From a virus, in the IMG/VR virus record IMGVR_UViG_3300017605_000212, positions 1 to 64,000 of that record: a stretch of 64,000 nucleotides of DNA; one strand, given 5' to 3'. Positions 18,776 through 28,049 of this stretch are shown piece by piece (within the stretch, counting starts at the first letter, position 1; every line of letters starts with the position of its first letter). A program made the translations under genes and the position numbers. Under the pieces are notes generated by a model. That model was not told the DNA's origin and made no database searches. It worked only from the letters and a program-made list of their open reading frames with translations.

Positions 18776-19426
18776 ATGGCACTCACGTTTCGAGGGGTGA
18801 ACGGTCTTGCGCCCGCAACCAACGTCACGTCACAGAACCCGCCTAAGTTTGCCTCGCAGGCCTCCGGTGATTTGATCTTTACCGAGTGCTTTGTCTCTGC
18901 GGTTCGCACCTTGTCGATCACCGCAGGATGGGAAATCCTGTTTCAGGCCAACAACGGCAGCATGACCTATGGGATTGCGTTTAAGGTCGCGGCCAACACC
19001 ACAGAGACGCCAACTTGGTCGTGGTCAGGCGGGGCCGACACGTTGGGGTCCAATAACTGGGATTTCGCAGGGCAATGGTCTGGCGGACGACCGATTGGTG
19101 CGACCAATTTTACGGGCCCGACAGCGTCCCAAACGACGATTTCTAACACTATCGGGAACATCACGTCGGATGGGGCCGAAGTGGTGGCGTGGCACAACGC
19201 CTTCAATAACCAAACGGTTCCGGTCCCGTCCGGTTTTACAAGTCTTAATAATTTCAGTGGAGCATCAGCCAGCGAACGGGTCAGCAAAAAGACGACGACC
19301 GCAAACCACGGCGACAGCGTAACTGCGACCGCGACTGTGACTACGGTTACTGTGGAAGGTTCTCTGGTCGAAATTCGTATGGCTGCTCCCGTTGCGGTCC
19401 GACCGCAAGTCGTGATTATCCGATAG
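18776..19426 (+). CDS. Beta-rich virion surface protein, second copy
   Basis: 216 residues, Ser/Thr/Trp-rich, resembling 14613-15266 in composition, length and position after a collagen-like gene. Predicted beta sandwich. The last residues (VAVRPQVVIIR) form a terminal strand. Probably a fibre tip or decoration protein; no catalytic motif seen. Confidence 0.6.
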   Translation: MALTFRGVNGLAPATNVTSQNPPKFASQASGDLIFTECFVSAVRTLSITAGWEILFQANNGSMTYGIAFKVAANTTETPTWSWSGGADTLGSNNWDFAGQWSGGRPIGATNFTGPTASQTTISNTIGNITSDGAEVVAWHNAFNNQTVPVPSGFTSLNNFSGASASERVSKKTTTANHGDSVTATATVTTVTVEGSLVEIRMAAPVAVRPQVVIIR

Positions 19427-19435
19427 GAGACTGTT

Positions 19436-20425
19436 ATGGACGTGAGTACCCCTGCTCTCATCGCCGCCAACCAGCAACGCTGGGAGGTGGCCGCGTACAA
19501 CGAACACGCCAAGGCTCTTGCGGCTCGCGTGGCCGAACGCTTGTGTGCCGAGAAGGCCAAGTCCGTGTACCTCGCGCTAGAACATACCACGGGCGTGCCG
19601 TGGTATGCCGTCGCGATGATCCATGAGCGTGAGGCTTCCCAGTCGTGGAAGGCCAACATCGCGCAGGGTGATCCGTGGAACAGGCGCAGCGTTCACGTCC
19701 CGAAAAATCGCGGGCCTTTCAACTCTTTTATCGAAGCTGCTGTAGATGCTTTGACGAACTGTCCTCCCTATGCGGCCCGGTGGAAAGACTGGAGCATGGG
19801 CGGGCTTCTCACGCTACTCGAACTGTATAATGGCGTCGGGTATGAGAAGTATCATAACATGGCTTCGCCGTACATCTGGGCCGGATCGGACCAGTATACG
19901 CGAGGAAAGTACGTTTCTGATGGTCATTTTGACCCCTCTGTGGTTGACAGCCAGTTGGGATGCGCTGTGCTACTTCATGCGATGGCTGAGCGCGATCCTT
20001 CAATAAGCATCGACGGCAGTGTTACCGAGCCGGTAACAGCCGACTTGGACGGCCCTCCCGAGGTGGATGACACTGTTTTTGGTCGCCCCAATGCGCCTAT
20101 CACCACCTCTGAGCACGGGCGCGTGGACCCCGGAAACGACTATTTTTCGTCCCCGAACGTGCCCGATTGGCTGGTGCAGCAGGCCAAATCACCTGCGGTC
20201 CTCCAGACTGGAAAATCGCTGTGGCGGTCCAGAATTGGTTGGGGAACCATAGGCTTAGCCGGGTCTTCGACTGCTACCGCTATGGCCTCGACCCCGTCGT
20301 CGGTCCTCGACCGCGTTAGTCTTCTTGTGCAAAGCCCTATGTTTTGGCTCATCACGCTTAACATTGGCTTAGCAGGTTTCATCCTATACAGGTACTGGCG
20401 CGATCACGGGAAGGGGCGCGGGTAA
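19436..20425 (+). CDS. Endolysin: lysozyme-family muramidase with C-terminal membrane anchor
   Basis: 329 residues. The catalytic domain (about 40-195) matches the phage lysozyme-family pattern: AMIHERE at 60-66 with the probable catalytic Glu, then GDPWNRRSVHVPKNRGPF, LYNGVGYEK, SPYIWAGSDQYTRGKYVSDGHFDP. A Pro/Asp-rich linker containing VTEPVT (dispersed palindrome) leads to a single membrane helix near residues 299-321 and a basic tail. A C-terminal anchor is unusual for an endolysin; it could tether the enzyme in the inner membrane until holin action. It starts the lysis cassette. Confidence 0.82.
   Translation: MDVSTPALIAANQQRWEVAAYNEHAKALAARVAERLCAEKAKSVYLALEHTTGVPWYAVAMIHEREASQSWKANIAQGDPWNRRSVHVPKNRGPFNSFIEAAVDALTNCPPYAARWKDWSMGGLLTLLELYNGVGYEKYHNMASPYIWAGSDQYTRGKYVSDGHFDPSVVDSQLGCAVLLHAMAERDPSISIDGSVTEPVTADLDGPPEVDDTVFGRPNAPITTSEHGRVDPGNDYFSSPNVPDWLVQQAKSPAVLQTGKSLWRSRIGWGTIGLAGSSTATAMASTPSSVLDRVSLLVQSPMFWLITLNIGLAGFILYRYWRDHGKGRG
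20021..20037. repeat. Dispersed palindrome copy 4
   Basis: GTTACCGAGCCGGTAAC in the endolysin linker, read as VTEPVT. Confidence 0.95.
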
Positions 20426-20775
20426 TGTTCGCTTTGAAGCTGGCCTTCGCAGGAGCGTGGTCATACATCTGGCACTGGGGGACCGGTGTCGGCCTGATCG
20501 TCCTCGCCCTCGCGCTGGCCTATTTCACGCAGGCGGTGCCCTTAATTGGCCCGTATTTGGGGCGTTTCCGCAAGGATTTGTGCTGGTTTGCCGTAGCTGT
20601 GGCCGTTCTTCTGGCGGGCCAGTACGTCGGCAGCGAAGACTGCAAAGCGCGGTTCGCTGCCCAGAAGCTGATCGTGAAAGAGCGCGTGAACGACGTTGTG
20701 GACAAAGTAAAGTCAGAGCCGCCGCCCGCTGACGGGCGAGCACCGAGAGACAAGTGGGATAGCCCGGAGAACTAA
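20425..20775 (+). CDS. Holin-like or inner-membrane spanin-like protein
   Basis: 116 residues with two hydrophobic helices (about 15-37 and 52-70) and a charged helical C-terminus (IVKERVNDVVDKVKSEPPP). The start overlaps the endolysin stop (TAATG). Position between a lysozyme and a small lipoprotein suggests a holin, or the inner part of a spanin pair. The two-helix topology favours holin. Confidence 0.6.
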   Translation: MFALKLAFAGAWSYIWHWGTGVGLIVLALALAYFTQAVPLIGPYLGRFRKDLCWFAVAVAVLLAGQYVGSEDCKARFAAQKLIVKERVNDVVDKVKSEPPPADGRAPRDKWDSPEN

Positions 20776-20776
20776 G

Positions 20777-21007
20777 ATGCGGAGAATAGCACTCATAATC
20801 GCCGCAGGCCTGATGCTGGCCGCGTGTGACCCGAAAGACCTCCCGCCCGCGTCCGTTGCCGACATATGCGTCGCACTTATAGGGCCGATCAGCTATAACT
20901 CCACCAACCCGCAGAGTAAGCGGTACGCCGCCTATCTGCTTGCCTTGGACCTCCACCAAAGGAACGAAGTCGGACGCCGCCTCAAGTGTCCCAAGTACAC
21001 CAAATAG
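20777..21007 (+). CDS. Small lipoprotein (outer spanin-like or lysis accessory)
   Basis: 76 residues with a signal peptide and lipobox LMLAAC (cleavage before Cys17), then a mature part of about 60 residues with two further Cys. It lies 1 nt after the holin-like gene. A lipoprotein in this place is often an outer-membrane spanin, but the mature part is not proline-rich, so the role is tentative. Confidence 0.6.
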   Translation: MRRIALIIAAGLMLAACDPKDLPPASVADICVALIGPISYNSTNPQSKRYAAYLLALDLHQRNEVGRRLKCPKYTK

Positions 21008-21016
21008 GAGGGTCCT

Positions 21017-21397
21017 GTGAACATACCGCACATTTGTGCTGCGACCGCGTTGGCCGTGGCATTACTCACCAGCTACGTCATTCCAACCAACCCCGCCACT
21101 GTCACGAAAGAGGCCGCGCCCGCCTGCATGACCGAGAAGGTCGTGATGGGAAAGGTGAAAGGCCAGAAGCCTCGGTTCGACCTGAAAGACGAGGAGTTGA
21201 AGGCTTTTAACGCCAATTTCAAGCAGTCCCAGAACCGCGATGCGCCCGCCCACGTCGACCGGATTATGGTGTGGGGTGAAGGCGAAGGAGAGGACGATAC
21301 GCTTCTGTTCGTTGCCTTCTCCAAGGGCTGCGTCACTAGCGCCCAGTTTATTCCAGCCAACGTGTTCCTGAAAATCTACTACGGGAACCGAGCGTAG
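21017..21397 (+). CDS. Exported hypothetical protein
   Basis: 126 residues starting at GTG 21017 with GGAGGG upstream. A hydrophobic N-terminal segment (ICAATALAVALLTSYVI) looks like a signal peptide or anchor. The mature part has two Cys (CM near 36, KGC near 108) that could pair in the periplasm. It follows the lysis genes. Not recognised. Confidence 0.55.
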   Translation: MNIPHICAATALAVALLTSYVIPTNPATVTKEAAPACMTEKVVMGKVKGQKPRFDLKDEELKAFNANFKQSQNRDAPAHVDRIMVWGEGEGEDDTLLFVAFSKGCVTSAQFIPANVFLKIYYGNRA

Positions 21398-21585
21398 CAT
21401 GTCGTTAACAAAACTTAAAGGCCTTCAGCGTAGCTTGCGCGTGGTAATGGCGGAAAGCGCAAGCCGACCGCTATTACTCTGGTCGCAGGGCCGTGGTCAC
21501 CGTGTGTCGCGTGGAGCGCGAGAGGGTGCAATCGGTACTCCGAACTTCAAGTTTTCCGGGTCATCCCCCAACCGAGGAGCAGAAG
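21398..21585 (+). other. Gap with hairpin and doubtful small ORF
   Basis: 188 nt without a confident gene. A perfect 8-bp hairpin lies at 21433-21440 / 21457-21464 (GCTTGCGC / GCGCAAGC, 16-nt loop). An ORF of 90 codons (21399-21671) starts immediately after the previous stop, but its last third overlaps the next gene out of frame. I do not call it a gene. Confidence 0.5.
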
Positions 21586-21939
21586 ATGGATACGGACGAG
21601 CAGATGCAGAAGGACAAGGCAGCGAGGAAGCAAGCAGCGTCGGACAAGGCAGCGCAAAAGCGAAAAGATGATTTCGCCAAGGCGATTGTCGAAGCCCGCC
21701 TCCCCCCGCCGCCTCCCCCGCCCCCGGCCCCAGTAGCCGCGAAAATCCTGTCTCGCACAGAGCGGGAAATCGAGGCTGGCCGCAATCGGGTCAAGCACTT
21801 CGCCCAGATCGAGAAGGCCCGCAAGGCCCTCCCGCGTCCGAGCGAGAATGAAGGCGGGTCGGTGCCCGTTTTCAGGCCGTCGGATTATGTCCCCAACATG
21901 AGCCAAGGCAAGAACAAGGCCACTTCGCTCAAGGGGTAA
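21586..21939 (+). CDS. Lys/Ala-rich coiled protein with polyproline
   Basis: 117 residues from ATG 21586 behind GAGGAG; the frame is open from 21493. It has a charged helix (DKAARKQAASDKAAQKRKDD), then a run of eight prolines (residues about 40-47), then another basic helix and SYVPN-like tail. Not recognised; the composition suggests an assembly or virion-internal linker. Confidence 0.6.
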   Translation: MDTDEQMQKDKAARKQAASDKAAQKRKDDFAKAIVEARLPPPPPPPPAPVAAKILSRTEREIEAGRNRVKHFAQIEKARKALPRPSENEGGSVPVFRPSDYVPNMSQGKNKATSLKG

Positions 21940-21942
21940 CAG

Positions 21943-24579
21943 ATGCCTGCGTTTAAGCTGGAACAATTCGGCGGGATGCTACCCGCATGGAGCGACCGGC
22001 TTCTGCCGCAGGGACAGGCCGCGTCATCGGAGAACGCTTATCTGTTCTCCGGTGAACTCCAAGGCTGGCGTCAGCCGAAGCTGCTCCGTGCCTTACAGAA
22101 CAGCGCTGCCAAATGCGTCTTCCGTGTCCCCACGGTAACGACGCAGACGGCGGTAGGCACACTCACGTTCCTTGGTAACCCGACCCCCGGTGATACGGTG
22201 GCAATCGGGGAAGAGACGTACCTGTTCACCACTGGCGTCACCAAGGCGTACGACGTGCTTATCAGCGGCACGGCGGTAGAGACAGCGGGCAACCTGCTCA
22301 TGGCTCTGACCGAGGGTGACGGCGGCGGTGACAAATATGGCACCGGCTGTATCAAGAACATTTCAATCTCGCAGGTGGGAGGCGAGTGCTACATAGACAA
22401 CTACGGCCCTAATCCAATTATGTACCTGAAAGCTCCCGACTTCGGCGCTGCCTACAATGGCACCCATCTGGTGGCGAGTAATACATCGTCGATTACGGTC
22501 GGAGCTTTTACCGGGGGCGCTAACGAGACGTTCGATGGCGAGGTCACCGGCGCGGGCGTGTGGCTGGAGTTTGCCGACGAAGATACCGACGTGCTGCGTT
22601 CGCCTGTGGTGGACGACAGCTTCAATCGGTACTACTTCGCGAGCCCCAGCGAGCCGCCCAAATACAACACCTATACCCGTATTCAGAACGAGGATGACCC
22701 GTGGTTGCTCGGGCTGAACCCTCCGGGGTGCGCCCCCACCGTAGAGGTGGTAGGAGGCGGCAGCTTGCAGCAGGTCGGGTTGACAGTGGACGGGGGCGGC
22801 GCGGAAACCGTGATCGCCAACCAATGTGTCCTGTTCCCCTTCACGCCGCAGGGCGCGATGCAGTTGGATCAGGTTAATTTTACCCCGGCCTCGACGCTGG
22901 CTACGGGGCGCTTCCTTGCCGTGTTGTACGATGACGATGGCTCTGGCACACAGCCGGGGCAGTTCCTGAACCGTGGCGAAGGCGTTATCGGCTGGACGGC
23001 TGGCACGGATGCTACTGATACTTTTCTGAACCCAACGCCGCTGCTGGCGGGGGTCCAGTACTGGATCGGCGTCATGTTCGACAATATCATCGACATAACA
23101 ACCGGATTTGGCTCCAATCCTGTCTCCACGTTCTTGCAGCCGTTCGACAACGGCGCTCCCGGCTTCGCGCCTCCTGTGGCTGCTCCCGGCTTCTCGTTCA
23201 AGCTGTGGGCCGACCTGACCACGAGCAGCACTCTATCCGCCCGGAGCTACGTATACACTTGGCTCAGCGAGTACGCCGAGGAGAGCCCGCCGTCGCCACC
23301 CACGTTGCAGAACGGGTGGACGAACGGGACGTGGACCATCGGCCTTTTCACGCCCCCGCCCGACGACTTGGGCGTGGTTCGCAACATCAAGAAGGTGCGT
23401 ATTTATCGCACGATTGCTGCTATTTCCGGCCAGACAGACTACTTCTGGGTGGCCGACGTAGATGTGGGCACAGTGTCGTACGTCGACACTATCAGCGACG
23501 ACATAGTCGCTCTGAACACAATTCTGCCTAGCACCCAGTGGTTCCCACCGCCCCCGGGCCTGCTCGGCATGTGCGTAATGCCTAACGGCATCTTCGTGGG
23601 GTTCAAGGGTAACGAATTGTGGTTCTCCGAACCCTATCGTCCTCATGCGTGGCCCCCGGGCTACGTGATAACCACGGAGTTTCCTATCATCGGCATCGGC
23701 GTCACCGGACAAGCTGTCGTTGCCTGCACGGGGAGCACACCGTACCTCGCGTACGGCGTGAACCCGGGTTCTATGGTCCTGAACAAAATCCAAAACGTCG
23801 AGCCGTGCCTGTCGCGCGGGTCGATCATTGGGAACGATCAGGGAGTGTACTATTGCAGCCCGAACGGTCTCATACAGGTGAGCCCCACGGGCAAAGCCGA
23901 GAACACCACCGAAAGCTGGATCACCCGCGAGCGATGGCGCAAGCTGACGCCGCAAACTGGCCAGCACGCTATCCCGCTGCACGGCATGTATATGTGTTAC
24001 AGCATGACGGATCAGGTCGGTTTCACCATCGACTTGTCGCCGTATGACGCGCAGTCGTTTACCATTTGGCCGCAACCCGGTGGGCACCGTATCGGCTTCG
24101 GCAAAATGACCGTGCCGAACGATCTTCCGTTGACACACATCCAGCTTGACCCGTGGTCAGGCGTTGGCCTCACCATCCAAGATGGCAACATCTACTACTG
24201 GGACTTCCAAGATTTGGCCCCGACGCTGATGAAATACGTCTGGCGCTCGAAGAAGTATCAGCAGACCACGAAGAAGAACTTCGAGGCCATGAAGGTGTTC
24301 TTCGACACCCCGGCTGGCACTCCCGACCAGAGTGCGACGCGGCTGGAGGCCAATACCGACGACGCCGTATGGAACACGCTGGCTACCGGCCAGTACGGCA
24401 TTATACGGGTGTACGCCGACGATGTGCTGGTGACTACCCGGGAAATCCGCACCAACGCGGAGGTCTTGCGTATTCTGTCGGGGTTCAAGGCGGACACATG
24501 GCAGTGGGAAATCGAGGGCATCGTGCCAATTTCTAACATCCAGATCGCTACTAGCATCAAAGAACTGTCGAGCGTGTAA
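21943..24579 (+). CDS. Tail nozzle-like structural protein
   Basis: 878 residues. It opens with a pattern frequent in podovirus tail proteins (FGGMLPAWSDRLLP, then NAYLFSGELQGWRQPK). Many beta strands follow, and a central FNIII-like stretch (YVYTWLSEYAEESPPSPP, KKVRIYRT near 440-500) is followed by a propeller-like region (GVYYCSPNGLIQVSP). It sits between the lysis cassette and internal-protein genes. It probably builds the tail tip or nozzle. Assigned by length, composition and context. Confidence 0.65.
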   Translation: MPAFKLEQFGGMLPAWSDRLLPQGQAASSENAYLFSGELQGWRQPKLLRALQNSAAKCVFRVPTVTTQTAVGTLTFLGNPTPGDTVAIGEETYLFTTGVTKAYDVLISGTAVETAGNLLMALTEGDGGGDKYGTGCIKNISISQVGGECYIDNYGPNPIMYLKAPDFGAAYNGTHLVASNTSSITVGAFTGGANETFDGEVTGAGVWLEFADEDTDVLRSPVVDDSFNRYYFASPSEPPKYNTYTRIQNEDDPWLLGLNPPGCAPTVEVVGGGSLQQVGLTVDGGGAETVIANQCVLFPFTPQGAMQLDQVNFTPASTLATGRFLAVLYDDDGSGTQPGQFLNRGEGVIGWTAGTDATDTFLNPTPLLAGVQYWIGVMFDNIIDITTGFGSNPVSTFLQPFDNGAPGFAPPVAAPGFSFKLWADLTTSSTLSARSYVYTWLSEYAEESPPSPPTLQNGWTNGTWTIGLFTPPPDDLGVVRNIKKVRIYRTIAAISGQTDYFWVADVDVGTVSYVDTISDDIVALNTILPSTQWFPPPPGLLGMCVMPNGIFVGFKGNELWFSEPYRPHAWPPGYVITTEFPIIGIGVTGQAVVACTGSTPYLAYGVNPGSMVLNKIQNVEPCLSRGSIIGNDQGVYYCSPNGLIQVSPTGKAENTTESWITRERWRKLTPQTGQHAIPLHGMYMCYSMTDQVGFTIDLSPYDAQSFTIWPQPGGHRIGFGKMTVPNDLPLTHIQLDPWSGVGLTIQDGNIYYWDFQDLAPTLMKYVWRSKKYQQTTKKNFEAMKVFFDTPAGTPDQSATRLEANTDDAVWNTLATGQYGIIRVYADDVLVTTREIRTNAEVLRILSGFKADTWQWEIEGIVPISNIQIATSIKELSSV

Positions 24580-24580
24580 C

Positions 24581-24958
24581 ATGGGCGCACCTATTTGTCA
24601 TATCGTTCCGCCGTCTACGGTCGTTAACGACCGAACGCAGACGCATGGCCCGCAGATGGCGGAAATCCCCGAGGCCACGGACTTGGCCAGCGCCCTTGCC
24701 GCTATCCGCGTCATGACGGACCTCATCCGACGTTTGTCGAACCAAGAGCCAAAGCGCGGCGGCGGCACAGGCGGCAGCACCAAGCAAAAAGAGCCATCGA
24801 AACCGGGGCGCTACGTAGAGAAGCGTGAGGCCCGCACAGTCAACGAAATTGTAGTCCACAGTAAGGACGACCCGGAAGTTCAGATGACGTTCAAGCGGAT
24901 TGACGGCTTGACGTTCGTGGACAGCAAGACCGGGGAAGAGTGGATTTGGAAGCGGTAA
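24581..24958 (+). CDS. Small hypothetical virion-operon protein
   Basis: 125 residues. There is a central Gly/Lys-rich linker (RGGGTGGSTKQKEPSKPG), and the C-terminal third resembles a small beta hairpin domain (VQMTFKRIDGLTFVDSKTGEEWIWKR). It lies 1 nt after the nozzle-like gene. Function unknown. Confidence 0.55.
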   Translation: MGAPICHIVPPSTVVNDRTQTHGPQMAEIPEATDLASALAAIRVMTDLIRRLSNQEPKRGGGTGGSTKQKEPSKPGRYVEKREARTVNEIVVHSKDDPEVQMTFKRIDGLTFVDSKTGEEWIWKR

Positions 24959-24959
24959 C

Positions 24960-26096
24960 ATGGCCGACGACAACGCCATCCTCGGTCCTGACGGCAGGAT
25001 GATCCAGCTTGGCTGGATGGACGATATTATAGATTTCAAGCTGCCACACGGCGGCTTTGCCGTCCTGCATTACAGCGGCACCGTGAGTAGTTCCAAGGTA
25101 ACAGCCACTACGACAACTGGCGTACTCGATACGTGGCCGTACGGCGCGACGATCCTCAAGCCCGCCCTCCTTGCCGGGAAGTTCATGGAGAACAGCATCG
25201 AGGTTCTCAAGAAGAAGAAACTCGTCGCGAAGTCGTTCGAGCCGTGGAGAAAGCAGACCTTTTTCAGTACGACCGGGAGCACGACATATGACTACCAATC
25301 CGCCACTGTCGTGGCCGGGTTAAAGGGTGCCCCCTTTGCGGTCCGCAACTCTGCGGTAGGCCACGGGGTTCACAGCGATGAAACCTTCATAAATGGTCAG
25401 GCTCAGATTTTGACCGGCTGGGAGCAGGAGTTTGGCTGGGATACCCAGACCGCTATTGAACACATCGGCTTCATGCTGTTCTACTACGACTTCCTCGTCC
25501 AGATCGGCTCTGCCCCGCTGAACGACAACCCCACAAACTGGGACCCGTCTGCCGTTGTGACCGTTCACCCCGTCCTAGACGAGCAGATGGAGGTCCACAA
25601 GCAGCAGGCCGTGGTCCTCGATCTGAACGGTATCAAAGACCCCAAGCAGAAGACTGTCACCATACAGGTTCGCGCCGAGGGTTCCGGGCAGGATCGCGGT
25701 CGGCAGGGGCACTACGTGACCCTTTGGACATACAAAAAGAAGCCTAAGGACTGGGACATTAACGACCTAAATCTGGGCCAGTGGGACCTGTTCTCCAACA
25801 GCGTGCAGGACGCAACCTCGGGTCTGAGCGGGGAAGGCTTCTTCGAGCAGCGGAACGTCTCTACCGGAGCCGTCAATACTGACATTGCCGGTAGCTATGC
25901 CGGGAACAATTTTGAACCGTTCAGGGACGACGGTATCACGTTCCAACTGCCTGATGAGGCTACAGACTATCGGGCGGTATCGGGCCTAGACAACAGCGAG
26001 GACATTCAAGTCGGGGCGTTTCAGCCGACTATCACGGTGACGTTCGTGGTAAATCTGAAGACCATGCAGATCATCAGCGCGACCCGATCCGCTTGA
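24960..26096 (+). CDS. Large beta-rich tail or virion protein
   Basis: 378 residues with aromatic beta strands, no low complexity, and a C-terminal strand run (QPTITVTFVVNLKTMQIISATRS). The start ATG 24960 abuts the previous stop (GCGGTAACATGG). No family recognised. Location between the nozzle-like protein and the ejection-type proteins suggests a tail or head-vertex structural role. Confidence 0.55.
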   Translation: MADDNAILGPDGRMIQLGWMDDIIDFKLPHGGFAVLHYSGTVSSSKVTATTTTGVLDTWPYGATILKPALLAGKFMENSIEVLKKKKLVAKSFEPWRKQTFFSTTGSTTYDYQSATVVAGLKGAPFAVRNSAVGHGVHSDETFINGQAQILTGWEQEFGWDTQTAIEHIGFMLFYYDFLVQIGSAPLNDNPTNWDPSAVVTVHPVLDEQMEVHKQQAVVLDLNGIKDPKQKTVTIQVRAEGSGQDRGRQGHYVTLWTYKKKPKDWDINDLNLGQWDLFSNSVQDATSGLSGEGFFEQRNVSTGAVNTDIAGSYAGNNFEPFRDDGITFQLPDEATDYRAVSGLDNSEDIQVGAFQPTITVTFVVNLKTMQIISATRSA

Positions 26097-26159
26097 GTTA
26101 ACAGTATCTAAAGGGGTTGGCCTTAAGCATTGGGGGCCATTACAATTCGGGGCAGGCAC

Positions 26160-28046
26160 ATGGCCGACAGCTTTCAGTCCAGTTTCAATAGTTCTAGCTC
26201 GTCCTCTGGGTCCTTCATCCCCGATTACCCCCAGTCCGGCTTCCTGATGCAGGTGGCTCAACTGGCCCAGCAGTACGGCCAGCAGACAATGGGCTGGGCG
26301 CTCAACCAGTTCGCCAAGACCGACGCCCTCACCGATAAGGCCATTGACAACTACGTGACTGCCTCTACAAAGGCGATGGAGTTGGCGAACGGCGAGTTGG
26401 ACCGCTATCAGAACGTCTTCCAGCCGCAGGAAGACGCCCTTATCCGTGATGCGAACACCTATGCCTCGGGTGACCGTATCCGACAGGATATGGGCGCTGC
26501 CGAGAGCGGACAGGAACAGGCCTCTAATGCAGCCCGTATACAAGCCGAACAACAGCTTGAGAGCTATGGTATTGACCCGTCCTCAGGACGCTACGCAGCA
26601 CTCGATAGGGTCGCCCGCACTCAAGGAGGAGCAGCGGCGGCAGGCGCTGCGGACGTTGCTCGTAGAAGCGCAGAGGCTACGGGCCGAGGCCTACGCCAGC
26701 AGGCTATTCAGATCGGGCAGATGAAGCCCGCCAATGTCATCAATTCGTTGAACCAATACGCGCAAGACGTGCAGGGGGCGGTCAACGCCGACCTTGCGCG
26801 TGACCAAGTTGGCACGCAACTGCATCAAGCCGCAAATCCCTATTTGAATACAGCCTCTTCGCTAAAGTACCCCCCTCTCGGGCAGAAGTCCCAGAGCCAG
26901 TCTTCGGGCTCCAGCCAAGGGCAGTCCCGAGGTGACAGTGGCAGCAAGGGCGACAAGAGCGGCTCAGACCGCAGCGGTGGCGGCGGTGATCCCGGCGACG
27001 GTAGCGGCGGTCGCGGTCGTATGTCTCCTGCTCAGGAGGCGGCGGCTCTCGGCTACGGCGGCTTCGGCAAGGGCGGCGGTGGCTACACCCACCCCAAGAT
27101 CATGAACCTCGACAAGCTGGGCATTACCAAAGAGGGCGGCGAGCCCGGGGGTGACATTAGTTACGCCCAGCTTCAAGGTATTGATGACGGCGTCGGCGGA
27201 AAATATGATTGGCAGATTGGCACCGACGCGATGATGGGCCCCAACGGCATCCCGATCACGGATACCGACGCGGGCGTCGACGCTTGGAACCAAGGGTTTG
27301 GCGACGTGGGCGAGGACTATTACGACTACGGCCAAGGCACCGGTGGCGACTATTTCAGCGGTGGCGAGGACGACCAGTCGTACTACGACAATTTCGATCC
27401 CACTGCCGACTGGAATTATGACCCCAACGCAGAGAGCGGCGACAACTATTACGGCGACCAGAGCGGCTATGGTTACGACGATCCCAATGCGTCAGGTGAC
27501 TATGGCTTCGATCCCTCACAGTCTTACGACTACAGCGACCCCAATGCGTCAGGTGATTATGGCTTCGATCCCTCACAGTCTTACGACTACGGCGGCGGTG
27601 ACAATACGGCCTACGATACGTCGTACAACGACCAGTCCTATGACACGGGCGGGGACTATTTCAGTGGGGGCGGGGACTATGACTACAGTAGCTACGGCGA
27701 TTTTGGAGGCGATTATGCACGGGGTGGTCCGGTTCGCAGGGCTCCTGCTGCTCGCCGCCCTAGTGTTTCACGCGGTGCGATCCCAACGTCGCCGGATGCA
27801 ACAACGGGAGGCTTTGTGCCCCGTTCGCTCTCACCGTCGCAGGGACGGCAGACAGACGACATTCCCGCGAATTTGAACGCCGGGGAGTTCGTCCTGCCGA
27901 AGGACGTGGTCAAGTGGAAGGGCGAGGAGTACTTCCAGAAACTTATTCAGCAGGCCCGCAAGGCGCGGGTCGGCGCACCCGGCAAGGCCACTCAGGGTAA
28001 ACCAGCCCAAGGCCCAAGTCGGTTTCAGTCAAGGCCGATGAGGTAA
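26160..28046 (+). CDS. Gly/Ser/Tyr/Asp-rich virion protein with AxGG motif
   Basis: 628 residues from ATG 26160; a TTG at 26130 is less likely. The N-terminal 230 residues are helical and Gln/Ala-rich. The centre (about 235-320) is Ser/Gly-rich. Residues about 370-520 are a low-complexity Tyr/Asp/Gly region with a near-exact repeat of DPNASGDYGFDPSQSYDY. Then comes YARGGPVRRAPAARRP, a copy of the shared AxGG motif, and a basic tail. First of the three large ejection-type proteins. The acidic Tyr-rich centre is unusual. Confidence 0.65.
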   Translation: MADSFQSSFNSSSSSSGSFIPDYPQSGFLMQVAQLAQQYGQQTMGWALNQFAKTDALTDKAIDNYVTASTKAMELANGELDRYQNVFQPQEDALIRDANTYASGDRIRQDMGAAESGQEQASNAARIQAEQQLESYGIDPSSGRYAALDRVARTQGGAAAAGAADVARRSAEATGRGLRQQAIQIGQMKPANVINSLNQYAQDVQGAVNADLARDQVGTQLHQAANPYLNTASSLKYPPLGQKSQSQSSGSSQGQSRGDSGSKGDKSGSDRSGGGGDPGDGSGGRGRMSPAQEAAALGYGGFGKGGGGYTHPKIMNLDKLGITKEGGEPGGDISYAQLQGIDDGVGGKYDWQIGTDAMMGPNGIPITDTDAGVDAWNQGFGDVGEDYYDYGQGTGGDYFSGGEDDQSYYDNFDPTADWNYDPNAESGDNYYGDQSGYGYDDPNASGDYGFDPSQSYDYSDPNASGDYGFDPSQSYDYGGGDNTAYDTSYNDQSYDTGGDYFSGGGDYDYSSYGDFGGDYARGGPVRRAPAARRPSVSRGAIPTSPDATTGGFVPRSLSPSQGRQTDDIPANLNAGEFVLPKDVVKWKGEEYFQKLIQQARKARVGAPGKATQGKPAQGPSRFQSRPMR

Positions 28047-28049
28047 CCG

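Noticed and set aside
21399-21671. 90-codon frame after the exported-protein gene
   Set aside because: It overlaps a well-supported gene out of frame for its last third and lacks a good ribosome binding site. Kept only as a note.
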